From Arthrobacter sp. cf158 (lineage in GTDB: Bacteria; Actinomycetota; Actinomycetes; Actinomycetales; Micrococcaceae): a DNA stretch of 64,000 nucleotides. The DNA is taken from the NCBI RefSeq assembly GCF_900106835.1, contig NZ_FNNR01000003.1, positions 134,381-198,380 on the forward strand, read 5' to 3'. The notes below the pieces were generated by a model. The model had not been told where the DNA came from and did not search any database. It saw only the letters and a list, made by a program, of their open reading frames with translations. Both the position numbers and the translations under genes were made by a program. Of the stretch, positions 57,533 to 64,000 are shown one piece after another; positions within the stretch are counted from its first letter, which is position 1, and every line of letters begins with the position of its first letter.

Positions 57533-58615
57533 ATGCGTGTTTACCCCACATTCTTCAAGCTGGCCTTCTCCTGGATGGACGCCGAGAAGGCACACAAGAT
57601 CGGCTTCCAGGGAATCCGTGCTGCCCACCGTTCGGGCGCCGGCCGGATTCTTGCCAGGATGACAGCCCCGGATGCTTCCCTTCGTACGGAGGCCCTCGGG
57701 CTGACATTTCCGTCGCCGTTTGGCCTCGCAGCCGGCTTTGACAAGGAAGGGCACGGGATCGAAGCTTTGTCCGAGCTCGGATTCGGGCACGTGGAAGTGG
57801 GCACCATTACCGGCCAGGCGCAGCCCGGCAACGAGAAGCCACGCCTGTTCCGATTGATTGAGGACCGTGCGGTCATCAACCGTATGGGATTCAATAACGA
57901 CGGCGCTGCTTCCGTAGCGCCGCGGCTCAAGTCCGCACGGGCTGCTTTACAAAGGCAGCACCCGGACGTTCGGCCGATTATCGGGGTTAACATCGGCAAG
58001 ACCAAGCTGGTTGAACTCGACGACGCCACCGAGGATTACCTGGTCAGCGCACGCAGCTTGGCGCCCGCTGCCGATTATCTGGTGGTCAACGTCAGCTCGC
58101 CCAACACGCCGGGACTTCGGCTTCTGCAAAATGTGGAGACATTGCGTCCGCTGTTGCGCGCAGTAGGAGATGCTGCCGATGAGTCCGCTGGGCGGCATGT
58201 TCCTCTGTTGGTCAAGATCGCGCCGGACCTCTCTGATGACGACATCGACGACGTCGCGAAGCTTGCGCTGGATCTCAAGCTTGATGGCATCATCGCCACC
58301 AACACCACCATTTCCCGTGAAGGGCTGGCGTCGGACAACGTGAAGGTTGCCGCACTGGGTGCCGGGGGCCTCTCGGGAGCTCCCCTTAAGGAGCGTTCCC
58401 TCGAAGTCCTTCGGCGACTCAAGTCAGCGGTGGGTGATGAGCTGGTACTCATCGCCGTCGGTGGCGTGGAGACTGCCTCGGATGTCCAGGATCGACTGGA
58501 TGCAGGGGCAACCTTGGTGCAGGGTTACACAGCTTTCCTCTACGAGGGGCCCTTCTGGGCTTCCCGCATCAACAAGGGTCTCCTGAAAAGTCGTCGACGC
58601 TCGCCCCGCCAGTAA
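57533..58615 (+). CDS. pyrD: Dihydroorotate dehydrogenase (quinone), class 2
   Basis: PyrD oxidises dihydroorotate to orotate and reduces membrane quinone. The 360-residue protein has the class 2 N-terminal helical extension (about 1-40), [11 protein letters not shown] near 63-73, NRMGFNNDG, the catalytic serine in NVSSPNTPG near 186-194, and FMN-binding [11 protein letters not shown]. The frame is open to 57308, but the ATG at 57533 with AGGA upstream fits the family length. It is 47 kb from the other pyr genes and has its own terminator. Confidence 0.95.
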   Translation: MRVYPTFFKLAFSWMDAEKAHKIGFQGIRAAHRSGAGRILARMTAPDASLRTEALGLTFPSPFGLAAGFDKEGHGIEALSELGFGHVEVGTITGQAQPGNEKPRLFRLIEDRAVINRMGFNNDGAASVAPRLKSARAALQRQHPDVRPIIGVNIGKTKLVELDDATEDYLVSARSLAPAADYLVVNVSSPNTPGLRLLQNVETLRPLLRAVGDAADESAGRHVPLLVKIAPDLSDDDIDDVAKLALDLKLDGIIATNTTISREGLASDNVKVAALGAGGLSGAPLKERSLEVLRRLKSAVGDELVLIAVGGVETASDVQDRLDAGATLVQGYTAFLYEGPFWASRINKGLLKSRRRSPRQ

Positions 58616-58630
58616 CTGCTTCCCAACAGA

Positions 58631-58657
58631 AAACCCCGGACCGATGGTCCGGGGTTT
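58631..58657. terminator. Bidirectional terminator between pyrD and the DUF3043 gene
   Basis: AAACCCCGGACC pairs with GGTCCGGGGTTT (12 bp) around GAT. CTC and a run of six T follow on the plus strand. It lies between convergent genes. Confidence 0.88.
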
Positions 58658-58683
58658 CTCGTTTTTTGAAGGTCTGAAGGCTG

Positions 58684-59277
58684 TTAGGCGGGGTATTCTC
58701 CGCGCTTTACCTGCGGCTTGGGGAGGCGGAGCTTCCGGAACTGAAGGGCACGCATGCATCCGTACCAGACCGAGCCACGTTCAACTTCGCCAAACTTTTC
58801 CGTGAGGCGCTTCCGAAGCTTGCGCGACAGGATGAAGACGTCCACGAAGACCGCGAGGAACATGATCCAGAAACCCACCAGGACGTAGCTGATACCTGCG
58901 CTGGTGGGCGGGATGATCAGGGAGATCACCACGAACAGCAAAGCGCCAAACATCAGGTATTCGCCCAGGCTGAACCGCGCGTCCACGTAGTCGCGCGTGT
59001 ATCGCTTCTGGGGACCCTTGTCCCGGAGAGGCAGGAACTTCTCATCACCCGTGTCCAGCGCCTGCCGCATTTTCTGCCGCTGGTCCTGGATGGCTACCCG
59101 CTCTGCCGCCTTTGAAGCCTTGCGGTCGTTGGGCACCAAGGGGCGCTTGCGGGCCGCTTCCTGGTCCTTCCGCTTGGGCGTAGGGGTGCCCTTTCCCGCA
59201 CCCGGCTCCGGGGTGGCGGCGTAGGCCTGGTCTACTACTGATTGAGCGCTGGGCTCTTCCTTTTTGCGTCCGAACAC
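58684..59277 (-). CDS. DUF3043 family membrane protein
   Basis: The 197-residue protein has a highly charged N-terminal half (FGRKKEEP start, then many Lys, Arg and Glu), a Tyr-Thr-Arg-Asp-Tyr-Val-Asp-Ala-Arg segment, two membrane helices (about 112-155), and a basic C-terminus. The family is confined to actinobacteria and has no known function. The GTG at 59277 gives the usual family length; its ribosome-binding site is poor, and the frame is open to 59403. Confidence 0.82.
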   Translation of the reverse strand: MFGRKKEEPSAQSVVDQAYAATPEPGAGKGTPTPKRKDQEAARKRPLVPNDRKASKAAERVAIQDQRQKMRQALDTGDEKFLPLRDKGPQKRYTRDYVDARFSLGEYLMFGALLFVVISLIIPPTSAGISYVLVGFWIMFLAVFVDVFILSRKLRKRLTEKFGEVERGSVWYGCMRALQFRKLRLPKPQVKRGEYPA

Positions 59278-59390
59278 CCCTACAGAATACCCCGCAGCGA
59301 GGTGGCGCAGGTTACGTGCCCCATGCCGTGAGTCCGCCTCCGGGCCCTGCCTGCCCCGGCCTCCGGAGACGCGACGGTAAAGTGTGGGCC

Positions 59391-60824
59391 ATGACTTCAG
59401 CACATGCGGACAACCCGCAGAACAGGCAACGGCACTCCGGCTCCACCCCCGTCGAGGCGCTGACCCGAGCGGTCAACGATTCCTTTGAGGCCACGATGGC
59501 TTCCCTCAAAGACCTGGTCAGTATCCCCGGCATAGCGTGGCCCAGCTTCGACCCCAAGCAACTTGATCTCAGCGCCGAAGCGGTCTCTTCGCTGGCTAAG
59601 GCCGCCGGTATGGAGGACGTCCGGATCCTGCGGTGCGACAAAGCCGACGGTACCCCCGGTGGTCCTGCCGTCGTCGCCCGCCGCCCTGCCGCTGAGGGCA
59701 AGCCAACCATCCTGCTGTACGCGCACCACGACGTGCAGCCGCCGGGGGATCGTAACCTCTGGAAATCGGAACCTTTTGTCGCCGAAGAGAGGGACGGCAG
59801 GCTGTATGGCCGCGGTGCGGCTGACGACAAGGCAGGCATCATGGCCCACCTGGCGGCTTACAGCGCCGTAACCAAGGTGCTGGGAAACGACTTTGGCCTG
59901 GGCGTGACGTTCTTCTTCGAGGGAGAAGAGGAGGCCGGATCACCCACCTTCCGGGCGTTCCTTGAGGAGCACCAGGAACTCTTGCGGGCAGATGTGATCG
60001 TGGTGGCCGACTCCAGCAACTGGAAGGTAGGGGTGCCCGCCCTGACCACCAGCCTTCGCGGTCTGGTGGACGGTACGTTTGAAGTGCGCGTTCTGGACCA
60101 CGCCGTACACTCCGGTATGTTTGGCGGCCCGGTGCTCGATGCTCCCACGCTCTTGTCCCGGTTGATAGCTACCCTTCACGATGACGACGGCAACGTGGCC
60201 GTTGCCGGCCTGGTGGGCCGCGACGACGTAGCGGTGGACCTCACCGAAGCGGACTACCGGGCCGACGCGTCAGTGCTCGACGGCGTGAAGCTGGCAGGAA
60301 GCGGAACCATCGCCTCCCGTCTCTGGACCAAGCCGTCATTGTCCATTATCGGCATGGACGTCCCGGCCGTGGACGTCGCTTCCAACACCCTTATTCCCGC
60401 TGCCCGGGCGAAATTCAGCATGCGGCTTGCACCGGGGCAGGATCCGGACGCGGCAATGGATGCCCTCAGGCAGCATGTCGAAGCCAAGGCACCGTTCGGC
60501 GCCAAGGTGACGTTCACTCCGGGGGAGCGGGGCAACGCGTTCTCCACCGATACGTCCTCCGCTGCTGCAAGGGTGGCGCTCTGGGCGCTGGGGGAGTCCT
60601 GGGGCGTGGAGCCGGTGGAAATGGGCATTGGCGGTTCCATCCCCTTCATTGCAGACCTTCTGGAGATGTACCCCGCCGTCCAGATTCTGGTGACCGGAGT
60701 TGAAGACCCCGATTCCCGAGCGCACAGTGCCAACGAATCGTTGCACATCGAAGACTTCCGCCACGCAGTGCTGGCTGAATCCCTAATGCTTGCCCGCCTG
60801 AATGCCGAAGGTTTGACGGACTAA
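59391..60824 (+). CDS. M20 family dipeptidase
   Basis: The 477-residue zinc peptidase has LLYAHHDVQPPGD (first metal His and catalytic Asp), GRGAADDKAG (bridging Asp), FFEGEEEAGSP (catalytic and metal Glu) and a late His in the segment HSANESLHIEDF. A dimerisation domain sits between about 215 and 370. Such enzymes cleave dipeptides of carnosine or Xaa-Gly type in the cytoplasm. The ATG at 59391 fits the family; the frame is open to 59316. Confidence 0.9.
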   Translation: MTSAHADNPQNRQRHSGSTPVEALTRAVNDSFEATMASLKDLVSIPGIAWPSFDPKQLDLSAEAVSSLAKAAGMEDVRILRCDKADGTPGGPAVVARRPAAEGKPTILLYAHHDVQPPGDRNLWKSEPFVAEERDGRLYGRGAADDKAGIMAHLAAYSAVTKVLGNDFGLGVTFFFEGEEEAGSPTFRAFLEEHQELLRADVIVVADSSNWKVGVPALTTSLRGLVDGTFEVRVLDHAVHSGMFGGPVLDAPTLLSRLIATLHDDDGNVAVAGLVGRDDVAVDLTEADYRADASVLDGVKLAGSGTIASRLWTKPSLSIIGMDVPAVDVASNTLIPAARAKFSMRLAPGQDPDAAMDALRQHVEAKAPFGAKVTFTPGERGNAFSTDTSSAAARVALWALGESWGVEPVEMGIGGSIPFIADLLEMYPAVQILVTGVEDPDSRAHSANESLHIEDFRHAVLAESLMLARLNAEGLTD

Positions 60825-60876
60825 GCTGCAACGGCGCGCCGGGAACAACCAAATGCTGTCTGTGGTTACGTCAGGA

Positions 60877-60917
60877 GTTATAGCTAAGCGTCTGTGCGAC
60901 GTAGCATTAGCTATAAC
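60877..60917. promoter_or_regulatory. AT-rich inverted repeat upstream of the IscA/ErpA-type gene
   Basis: GTTATAGCTAA and TTAGCTATAAC are perfect 11-bp arms 19 bases apart. CGTC and GACG can pair inside. The right arm contains TATAAC, a good -10 hexamer, 72 bases before the gene. It may be an operator or a dipeptidase terminator without a T-run. Its AT content stands out from the surroundings. Confidence 0.5.
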
Positions 60918-60988
60918 CCGTACGTAATTGGGTAAGGGCAGGCAGCGTTCCGGCGCGGCCTCCAAGAGCTTCATAAGAAGGTAGGCCA

Positions 60989-61378
60989 ATGAGCACTGCA
61001 ACCAACGAAAACAGCACCGGAGCACAGGTCGTCTCCAACGACGAACTGCCCACGCACGAGGTCAATCTGACCGATGTCGCCGCAGGCAAGGTCCGCAGCC
61101 TCCTGGAACAGGAAGGGCGCACCGACCTTCGGTTGCGCGTTGCAGTCCAGCCTGGGGGATGCTCCGGCCTGATCTACCAGCTTTACTTCGACGAGCGCAT
61201 GCTTGACGGAGACGCAGTCCGTGACTACGACGGTGTTGAAGTCGTCGTAGACAAGATGAGCGTTCCTTACCTCAGCGGTGCCAGCATCGACTTCGAGGAC
61301 ACCATTTCGAAGCAGGGCTTCACCATCGATAACCCGAACGCCGGCGGGTCTTGCGCCTGCGGTGATTCGTTCCACTGA
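60989..61378 (+). CDS. erpA: Iron-sulfur cluster insertion protein, IscA/ErpA type
   Basis: A-type carriers deliver Fe-S clusters to target proteins. The 129-residue protein has the three conserved cysteines: Cys 58 in PGGCSGL, then Cys 122 and Cys 124 in GSCACGDSF. An acidic N-terminal tail of about 22 residues precedes the domain. AAGAAGG lies six bases before the ATG. Its place before ctaC is seen in mycobacteria also. ErpA rather than SufA or IscA is the customary label; the exact partner is not shown. Confidence 0.9.
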   Translation: MSTATNENSTGAQVVSNDELPTHEVNLTDVAAGKVRSLLEQEGRTDLRLRVAVQPGGCSGLIYQLYFDERMLDGDAVRDYDGVEVVVDKMSVPYLSGASIDFEDTISKQGFTIDNPNAGGSCACGDSFH

Positions 61379-61561
61379 TGTGAGCCATCGCCGCATGTCG
61401 GCGCCACTCCGGACGTGTTTAAAACCGATCGGAGCCACGGCGCTGACATGTGCGCGAAAACCGCTTGATAGCGGTAAGCTCTACATCGGGTAGTAAAACT
61501 TTTAGTGTGCCCGGTGAGCCTTCGGCCTGCCGGGAGACAGCAACAAGAGGAAGGGCCGTCT

Positions 61562-62431
61562 GTGAGTTCGCAGAACCGAACCGGCAGCCGACGCATAAAG
61601 ATCACATCGATCACTGGCTTGGCACTAGCCGGCGCGTTGGTTTTGACCGGATGTTCACCAGAGGTAGAGAAGGGTTGGCTGCCTACAGAGCGCGGCACGA
61701 CCAACCACACTGACCGGATCATGGACCTCTGGGTCAACTCATGGATCGCCGCCTTGGCAGTCGGTATCATCACGTGGGGCCTTCTGGTCTGGTGCATCAT
61801 TGCCTACCGTCGCCGCAAGGGCACCACGGGATTCCCCAAGCAGCTCAGCTACAACCTGCCGCTCGAGGTCTTCTACTTGACCATCCCGCTGTTCATGGTT
61901 CTGGTGTTCTTCTACTTCACCGATCAGGACCAGCGCGCGATCGATGACCGGTCGCAGCCTGCCGACGTCGTTGTTGACGTCCGCGGCAAGCAGTGGGCCT
62001 GGGACTTCAACTACAAAAAGGGTGAGGTCATCAATGAGGACCTCCACGAAGCCGGCGTTCAGGCTCACCTGACCGGCAACGAGGTCAACAAGGAACTCCT
62101 CCCCACCCTGTACTTGCCGGTGGGCAAGTCCGTGGACCTGGAGCTGAATTCCCGCGATGTCATCCACTCGTTCTGGGTTCCCGCCTTCCTTCAGAAGCGC
62201 GACATGATCCCGGGCAAGACGAACTACATCAGGTTCACCCCCACCAAGGAGGGCACCTTCGATGGCAAGTGTGCCGAACTCTGCGGTGAATATCACTCCG
62301 AAATGCTGTTCCGCGTCAAGGTGGTCTCCGAGTCTGAGTTCCAGGCCCACATGGATCAACTCCGCCAGGATGGCAACACGGGCCTGCTCGGTGCGGAATA
62401 CGACCGCAATCCGAACCTGAACGAAAAGTAA
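61562..62431 (+). CDS. ctaC: Cytochrome c oxidase subunit II
   Basis: Subunit II carries the CuA centre and accepts electrons from cytochrome c. The 289-residue protein has a lipoprotein-type signal ending in LTGC (Cys 31), two membrane helices (about 55-80 and 97-118), and a periplasmic cupredoxin domain. The CuA motif is Cys 237, Cys 241, His 245 and Met 248 ([12 protein letters not shown]). The GTG at 61562 has AGAGGAAGG seven bases upstream; the frame is open to 61505. ctaD follows after ten bases. Confidence 0.95.
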   Translation: MSSQNRTGSRRIKITSITGLALAGALVLTGCSPEVEKGWLPTERGTTNHTDRIMDLWVNSWIAALAVGIITWGLLVWCIIAYRRRKGTTGFPKQLSYNLPLEVFYLTIPLFMVLVFFYFTDQDQRAIDDRSQPADVVVDVRGKQWAWDFNYKKGEVINEDLHEAGVQAHLTGNEVNKELLPTLYLPVGKSVDLELNSRDVIHSFWVPAFLQKRDMIPGKTNYIRFTPTKEGTFDGKCAELCGEYHSEMLFRVKVVSESEFQAHMDQLRQDGNTGLLGAEYDRNPNLNEK

Positions 62432-62441
62432 GGGGAGCGAC

Positions 62442-64000
62442 GTGGCTACTTACACTCAATCCGCCGGGACCCTTGAGGCTCCCGTAGTTCCTAAGTCCAA
62501 GGGACGCATCGTCGTCAACTGGATCACCTCGACGGACCACAAGACCATCGGGTACATGTACCTGATTGCGTCCTTCGTGTTCTTCTGCCTCGGTGGCGTC
62601 ATGGCGCTGCTGATCCGCGCCGAATTGTTCGAACCCGGCATGCAGATCCTGCAGACCAAAGAGCAGTACAACCAGATGTTCACGATGCACGGCACCGTGA
62701 TGCTCCTGATGTTTGCAACTCCTCTGTTCGCCGGCTTTGCCAACGTGATCATGCCGCTGCAGATTGGTGCTCCGGACGTTGCCTTCCCGCGTTTGAACGC
62801 CCTGGCATTCTGGTTCTTCCTCTTTGGCTCCACCATCGCCGTCTCCGGGTTCATTACGCCCCAAGGTGCAGCCTCCTTTGGCTGGTTCGCTTACGCGCCG
62901 TTGTCCAACACGACGTTCAGTCCGGGTGTCGGTGGTGACCTCTGGGTCTTCGGCCTGGCGCTCTCCGGTTTCGGAACCATCCTTGGCGCGGTCAACTTCA
63001 TTACCACCATCATTTGCATGCGTGCTCCGGGCATGACCATGTGGCGTATGCCGATCTTCACGTGGAACACGCTGGTTACGGCAATTCTGGTTCTGATGGC
63101 CTTCCCGCCGCTGGCAGCTGCACTCTTCGCTCTTGGCGCCGACCGCCGCTTTGGTGCGCACATCTTTGATCCCGAAAACGGCGGCGCCGTTCTCTGGCAG
63201 CACCTCTTCTGGTTCTTCGGCCACCCTGAGGTTTACATCATCGCCCTGCCGTTCTTCGGTATTGTTTCCGAGATCTTCCCGGTCTTCAGCCGCAAGCCGA
63301 TCTTTGGTTACAAGGGCCTTGTTTACGCAACGATCGCCATTGCCGCCCTGTCCGTCACGGTATGGGCTCACCACATGTATGTGACCGGTTCGGTGCTGCT
63401 TCCGTTCTTCGCCTTCATGACCATGTTGATCGCGGTTCCCACGGGTGTTAAGTTCTTCAACTGGATCGGTACTCTGTGGCAGGGTTCCATCACTTTCGAG
63501 ACCCCCATGCTGTGGAGCATCGGCTTCCTGGTGACGTTCCTCTTCGGTGGCCTGACCGGCATCATCCTGGCCTCCCCGCCGCTGGACTTCCACGTCTCGG
63601 ATTCCTACTTCGTGGTGGCCCACTTCCACTACGTGGTGTTCGGCACCGTGGTGTTCGCCATGTTCGCAGGCTTCTACTTCTGGTGGCCCAAGTGGACCGG
63701 AAAGATGCTCAACGAGCGTCTTGGTAAGATCCACTTCTGGCTTCTGTTCCTGGGTTTCCACGGCACGTTCCTCATCCAGCACTGGCTGGGTGTTGAAGGT
63801 ATGCCGCGCCGCTACGCCGACTACATGCCGCAGGATAACTTCACGTGGATGAACCAGTTCTCCACCATCTCTTCCTTCGTCCTGGGTGCTTCTCTGTTGC
63901 CGTTCTTCTGGAACGTCTACATCACCTGGCGGAGCAACAAGAAGGTTGAAGTTGATGACCCGTGGGGCTTCGGTGCTTCGCTGGAATGGGCGACGTCCTG
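62442..64000 (+). CDS. ctaD: Cytochrome c oxidase subunit I, cut by the window end
   Basis: Subunit I holds heme a and the heme a3-CuB oxygen-reduction site and pumps protons. About 519 codons are in the window with no stop, so the gene is partial at its 3' end; the family has about 550-580 residues. Starting at GTG 62442 with AGGGGAG upstream, I read [14 protein letters not shown]. Heme and copper ligands are visible in [26 protein letters not shown] and [11 protein letters not shown]. It is co-transcribed with ctaC. Confidence 0.96.
   Translation, partial: MATYTQSAGTLEAPVVPKSKGRIVVNWITSTDHKTIGYMYLIASFVFFCLGGVMALLIRAELFEPGMQILQTKEQYNQMFTMHGTVMLLMFATPLFAGFANVIMPLQIGAPDVAFPRLNALAFWFFLFGSTIAVSGFITPQGAASFGWFAYAPLSNTTFSPGVGGDLWVFGLALSGFGTILGAVNFITTIICMRAPGMTMWRMPIFTWNTLVTAILVLMAFPPLAAALFALGADRRFGAHIFDPENGGAVLWQHLFWFFGHPEVYIIALPFFGIVSEIFPVFSRKPIFGYKGLVYATIAIAALSVTVWAHHMYVTGSVLLPFFAFMTMLIAVPTGVKFFNWIGTLWQGSITFETPMLWSIGFLVTFLFGGLTGIILASPPLDFHVSDSYFVVAHFHYVVFGTVVFAMFAGFYFWWPKWTGKMLNERLGKIHFWLLFLGFHGTFLIQHWLGVEGMPRRYADYMPQDNFTWMNQFSTISSFVLGASLLPFFWNVYITWRSNKKVEVDDPWGFGASLEWATS

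Noticed and set aside
62316..63782. 488-codon minus-strand frame across ctaD
   Set aside because: Its charged, His/Glu-rich sequence is the reverse of a membrane protein. The plus strand reads a complete cytochrome oxidase subunit I.

Overview
The window comes from the chromosome of a high-GC Gram-positive actinobacterium, most probably Arthrobacter, Paenarthrobacter or another Micrococcaceae. The evidence is the base composition, the frequent GTG starts, an actinobacterial integration host factor (mIHF), a PriA protein without helicase motifs, the actinobacterial families DUF3043 and DUF3097, and mycobacteria-like gene orders (pyrR-pyrB-pyrC-membrane protein-carA-carB-pyrF-mihF-gmk-rpoZ-coaBC-metK-priA; hrcA-dnaJ-rsmE-phoH-ybeY-corC-era-recO-uppS with insertions). 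It is almost entirely core genome. I see no insertion sequence, prophage, CRISPR array, rRNA or tRNA gene.

Layout. 0-16 kb: a PrsW-like membrane protease faces a tightly coupled pyrimidine operon (pyrR to pyrF), followed by mihF, gmk, rpoZ, coaBC, metK and priA. 16-20 kb, minus strand: a run of sugar-binding SorC-type regulator, aldo/keto reductase, alpha/beta hydrolase and glycosyltransferase. 20-25 kb: glycerol genes glpD, glpF and glpK, divergent from that regulator. 25-32 kb: leuS behind a leader peptide and attenuator, a DegV protein, comEA, comEC and holA, then rpsT and a MazF-like gene on the minus strand. 33-48 kb: lepA, hemW, DUF4870 and DUF3097 genes, hrcA (with CIRCE), dnaJ, rsmE, a GerMN lipoprotein, phoH, ybeY, a CorC-like protein, era and an LCP cell-wall ligase. 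48-64 kb: an M13 peptidase, leuA behind a leucine leader peptide, recO, uppS, a minus-strand unit of two paralogous hydrolases and a flavoprotein, pyrD, a DUF3043 protein, an M20 dipeptidase, an IscA/ErpA-type protein, and ctaC with the start of ctaD.

How they work together. The pyr operon plus the distant pyrD covers UMP synthesis except pyrE, which is not in the window. glpF, glpK and glpD form the glycerol uptake and oxidation route. hrcA and dnaJ form a heat-shock unit. phoH-ybeY-corC-era is the usual RNA and ribosome maturation cluster. ctaC and ctaD encode the terminal oxidase.

The most interesting material is regulatory RNA. Two leucine genes, leuS and leuA, each follow a very short leader ORF encoding Leu-Leu-Leu-Ser. 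In both, a -10-like hexamer lies exactly six bases before the start codon, which suggests leaderless leader peptides. The leuS leader ends in an intrinsic terminator. The leuA leader instead has an 11-bp hairpin, a 7-bp pseudoknot option and competing pairings with its own Leu-Ser codons. The pyrR leader carries a match to the PyrR-binding loop just before its ribosome-binding site. I found no convincing novel multi-protein system.
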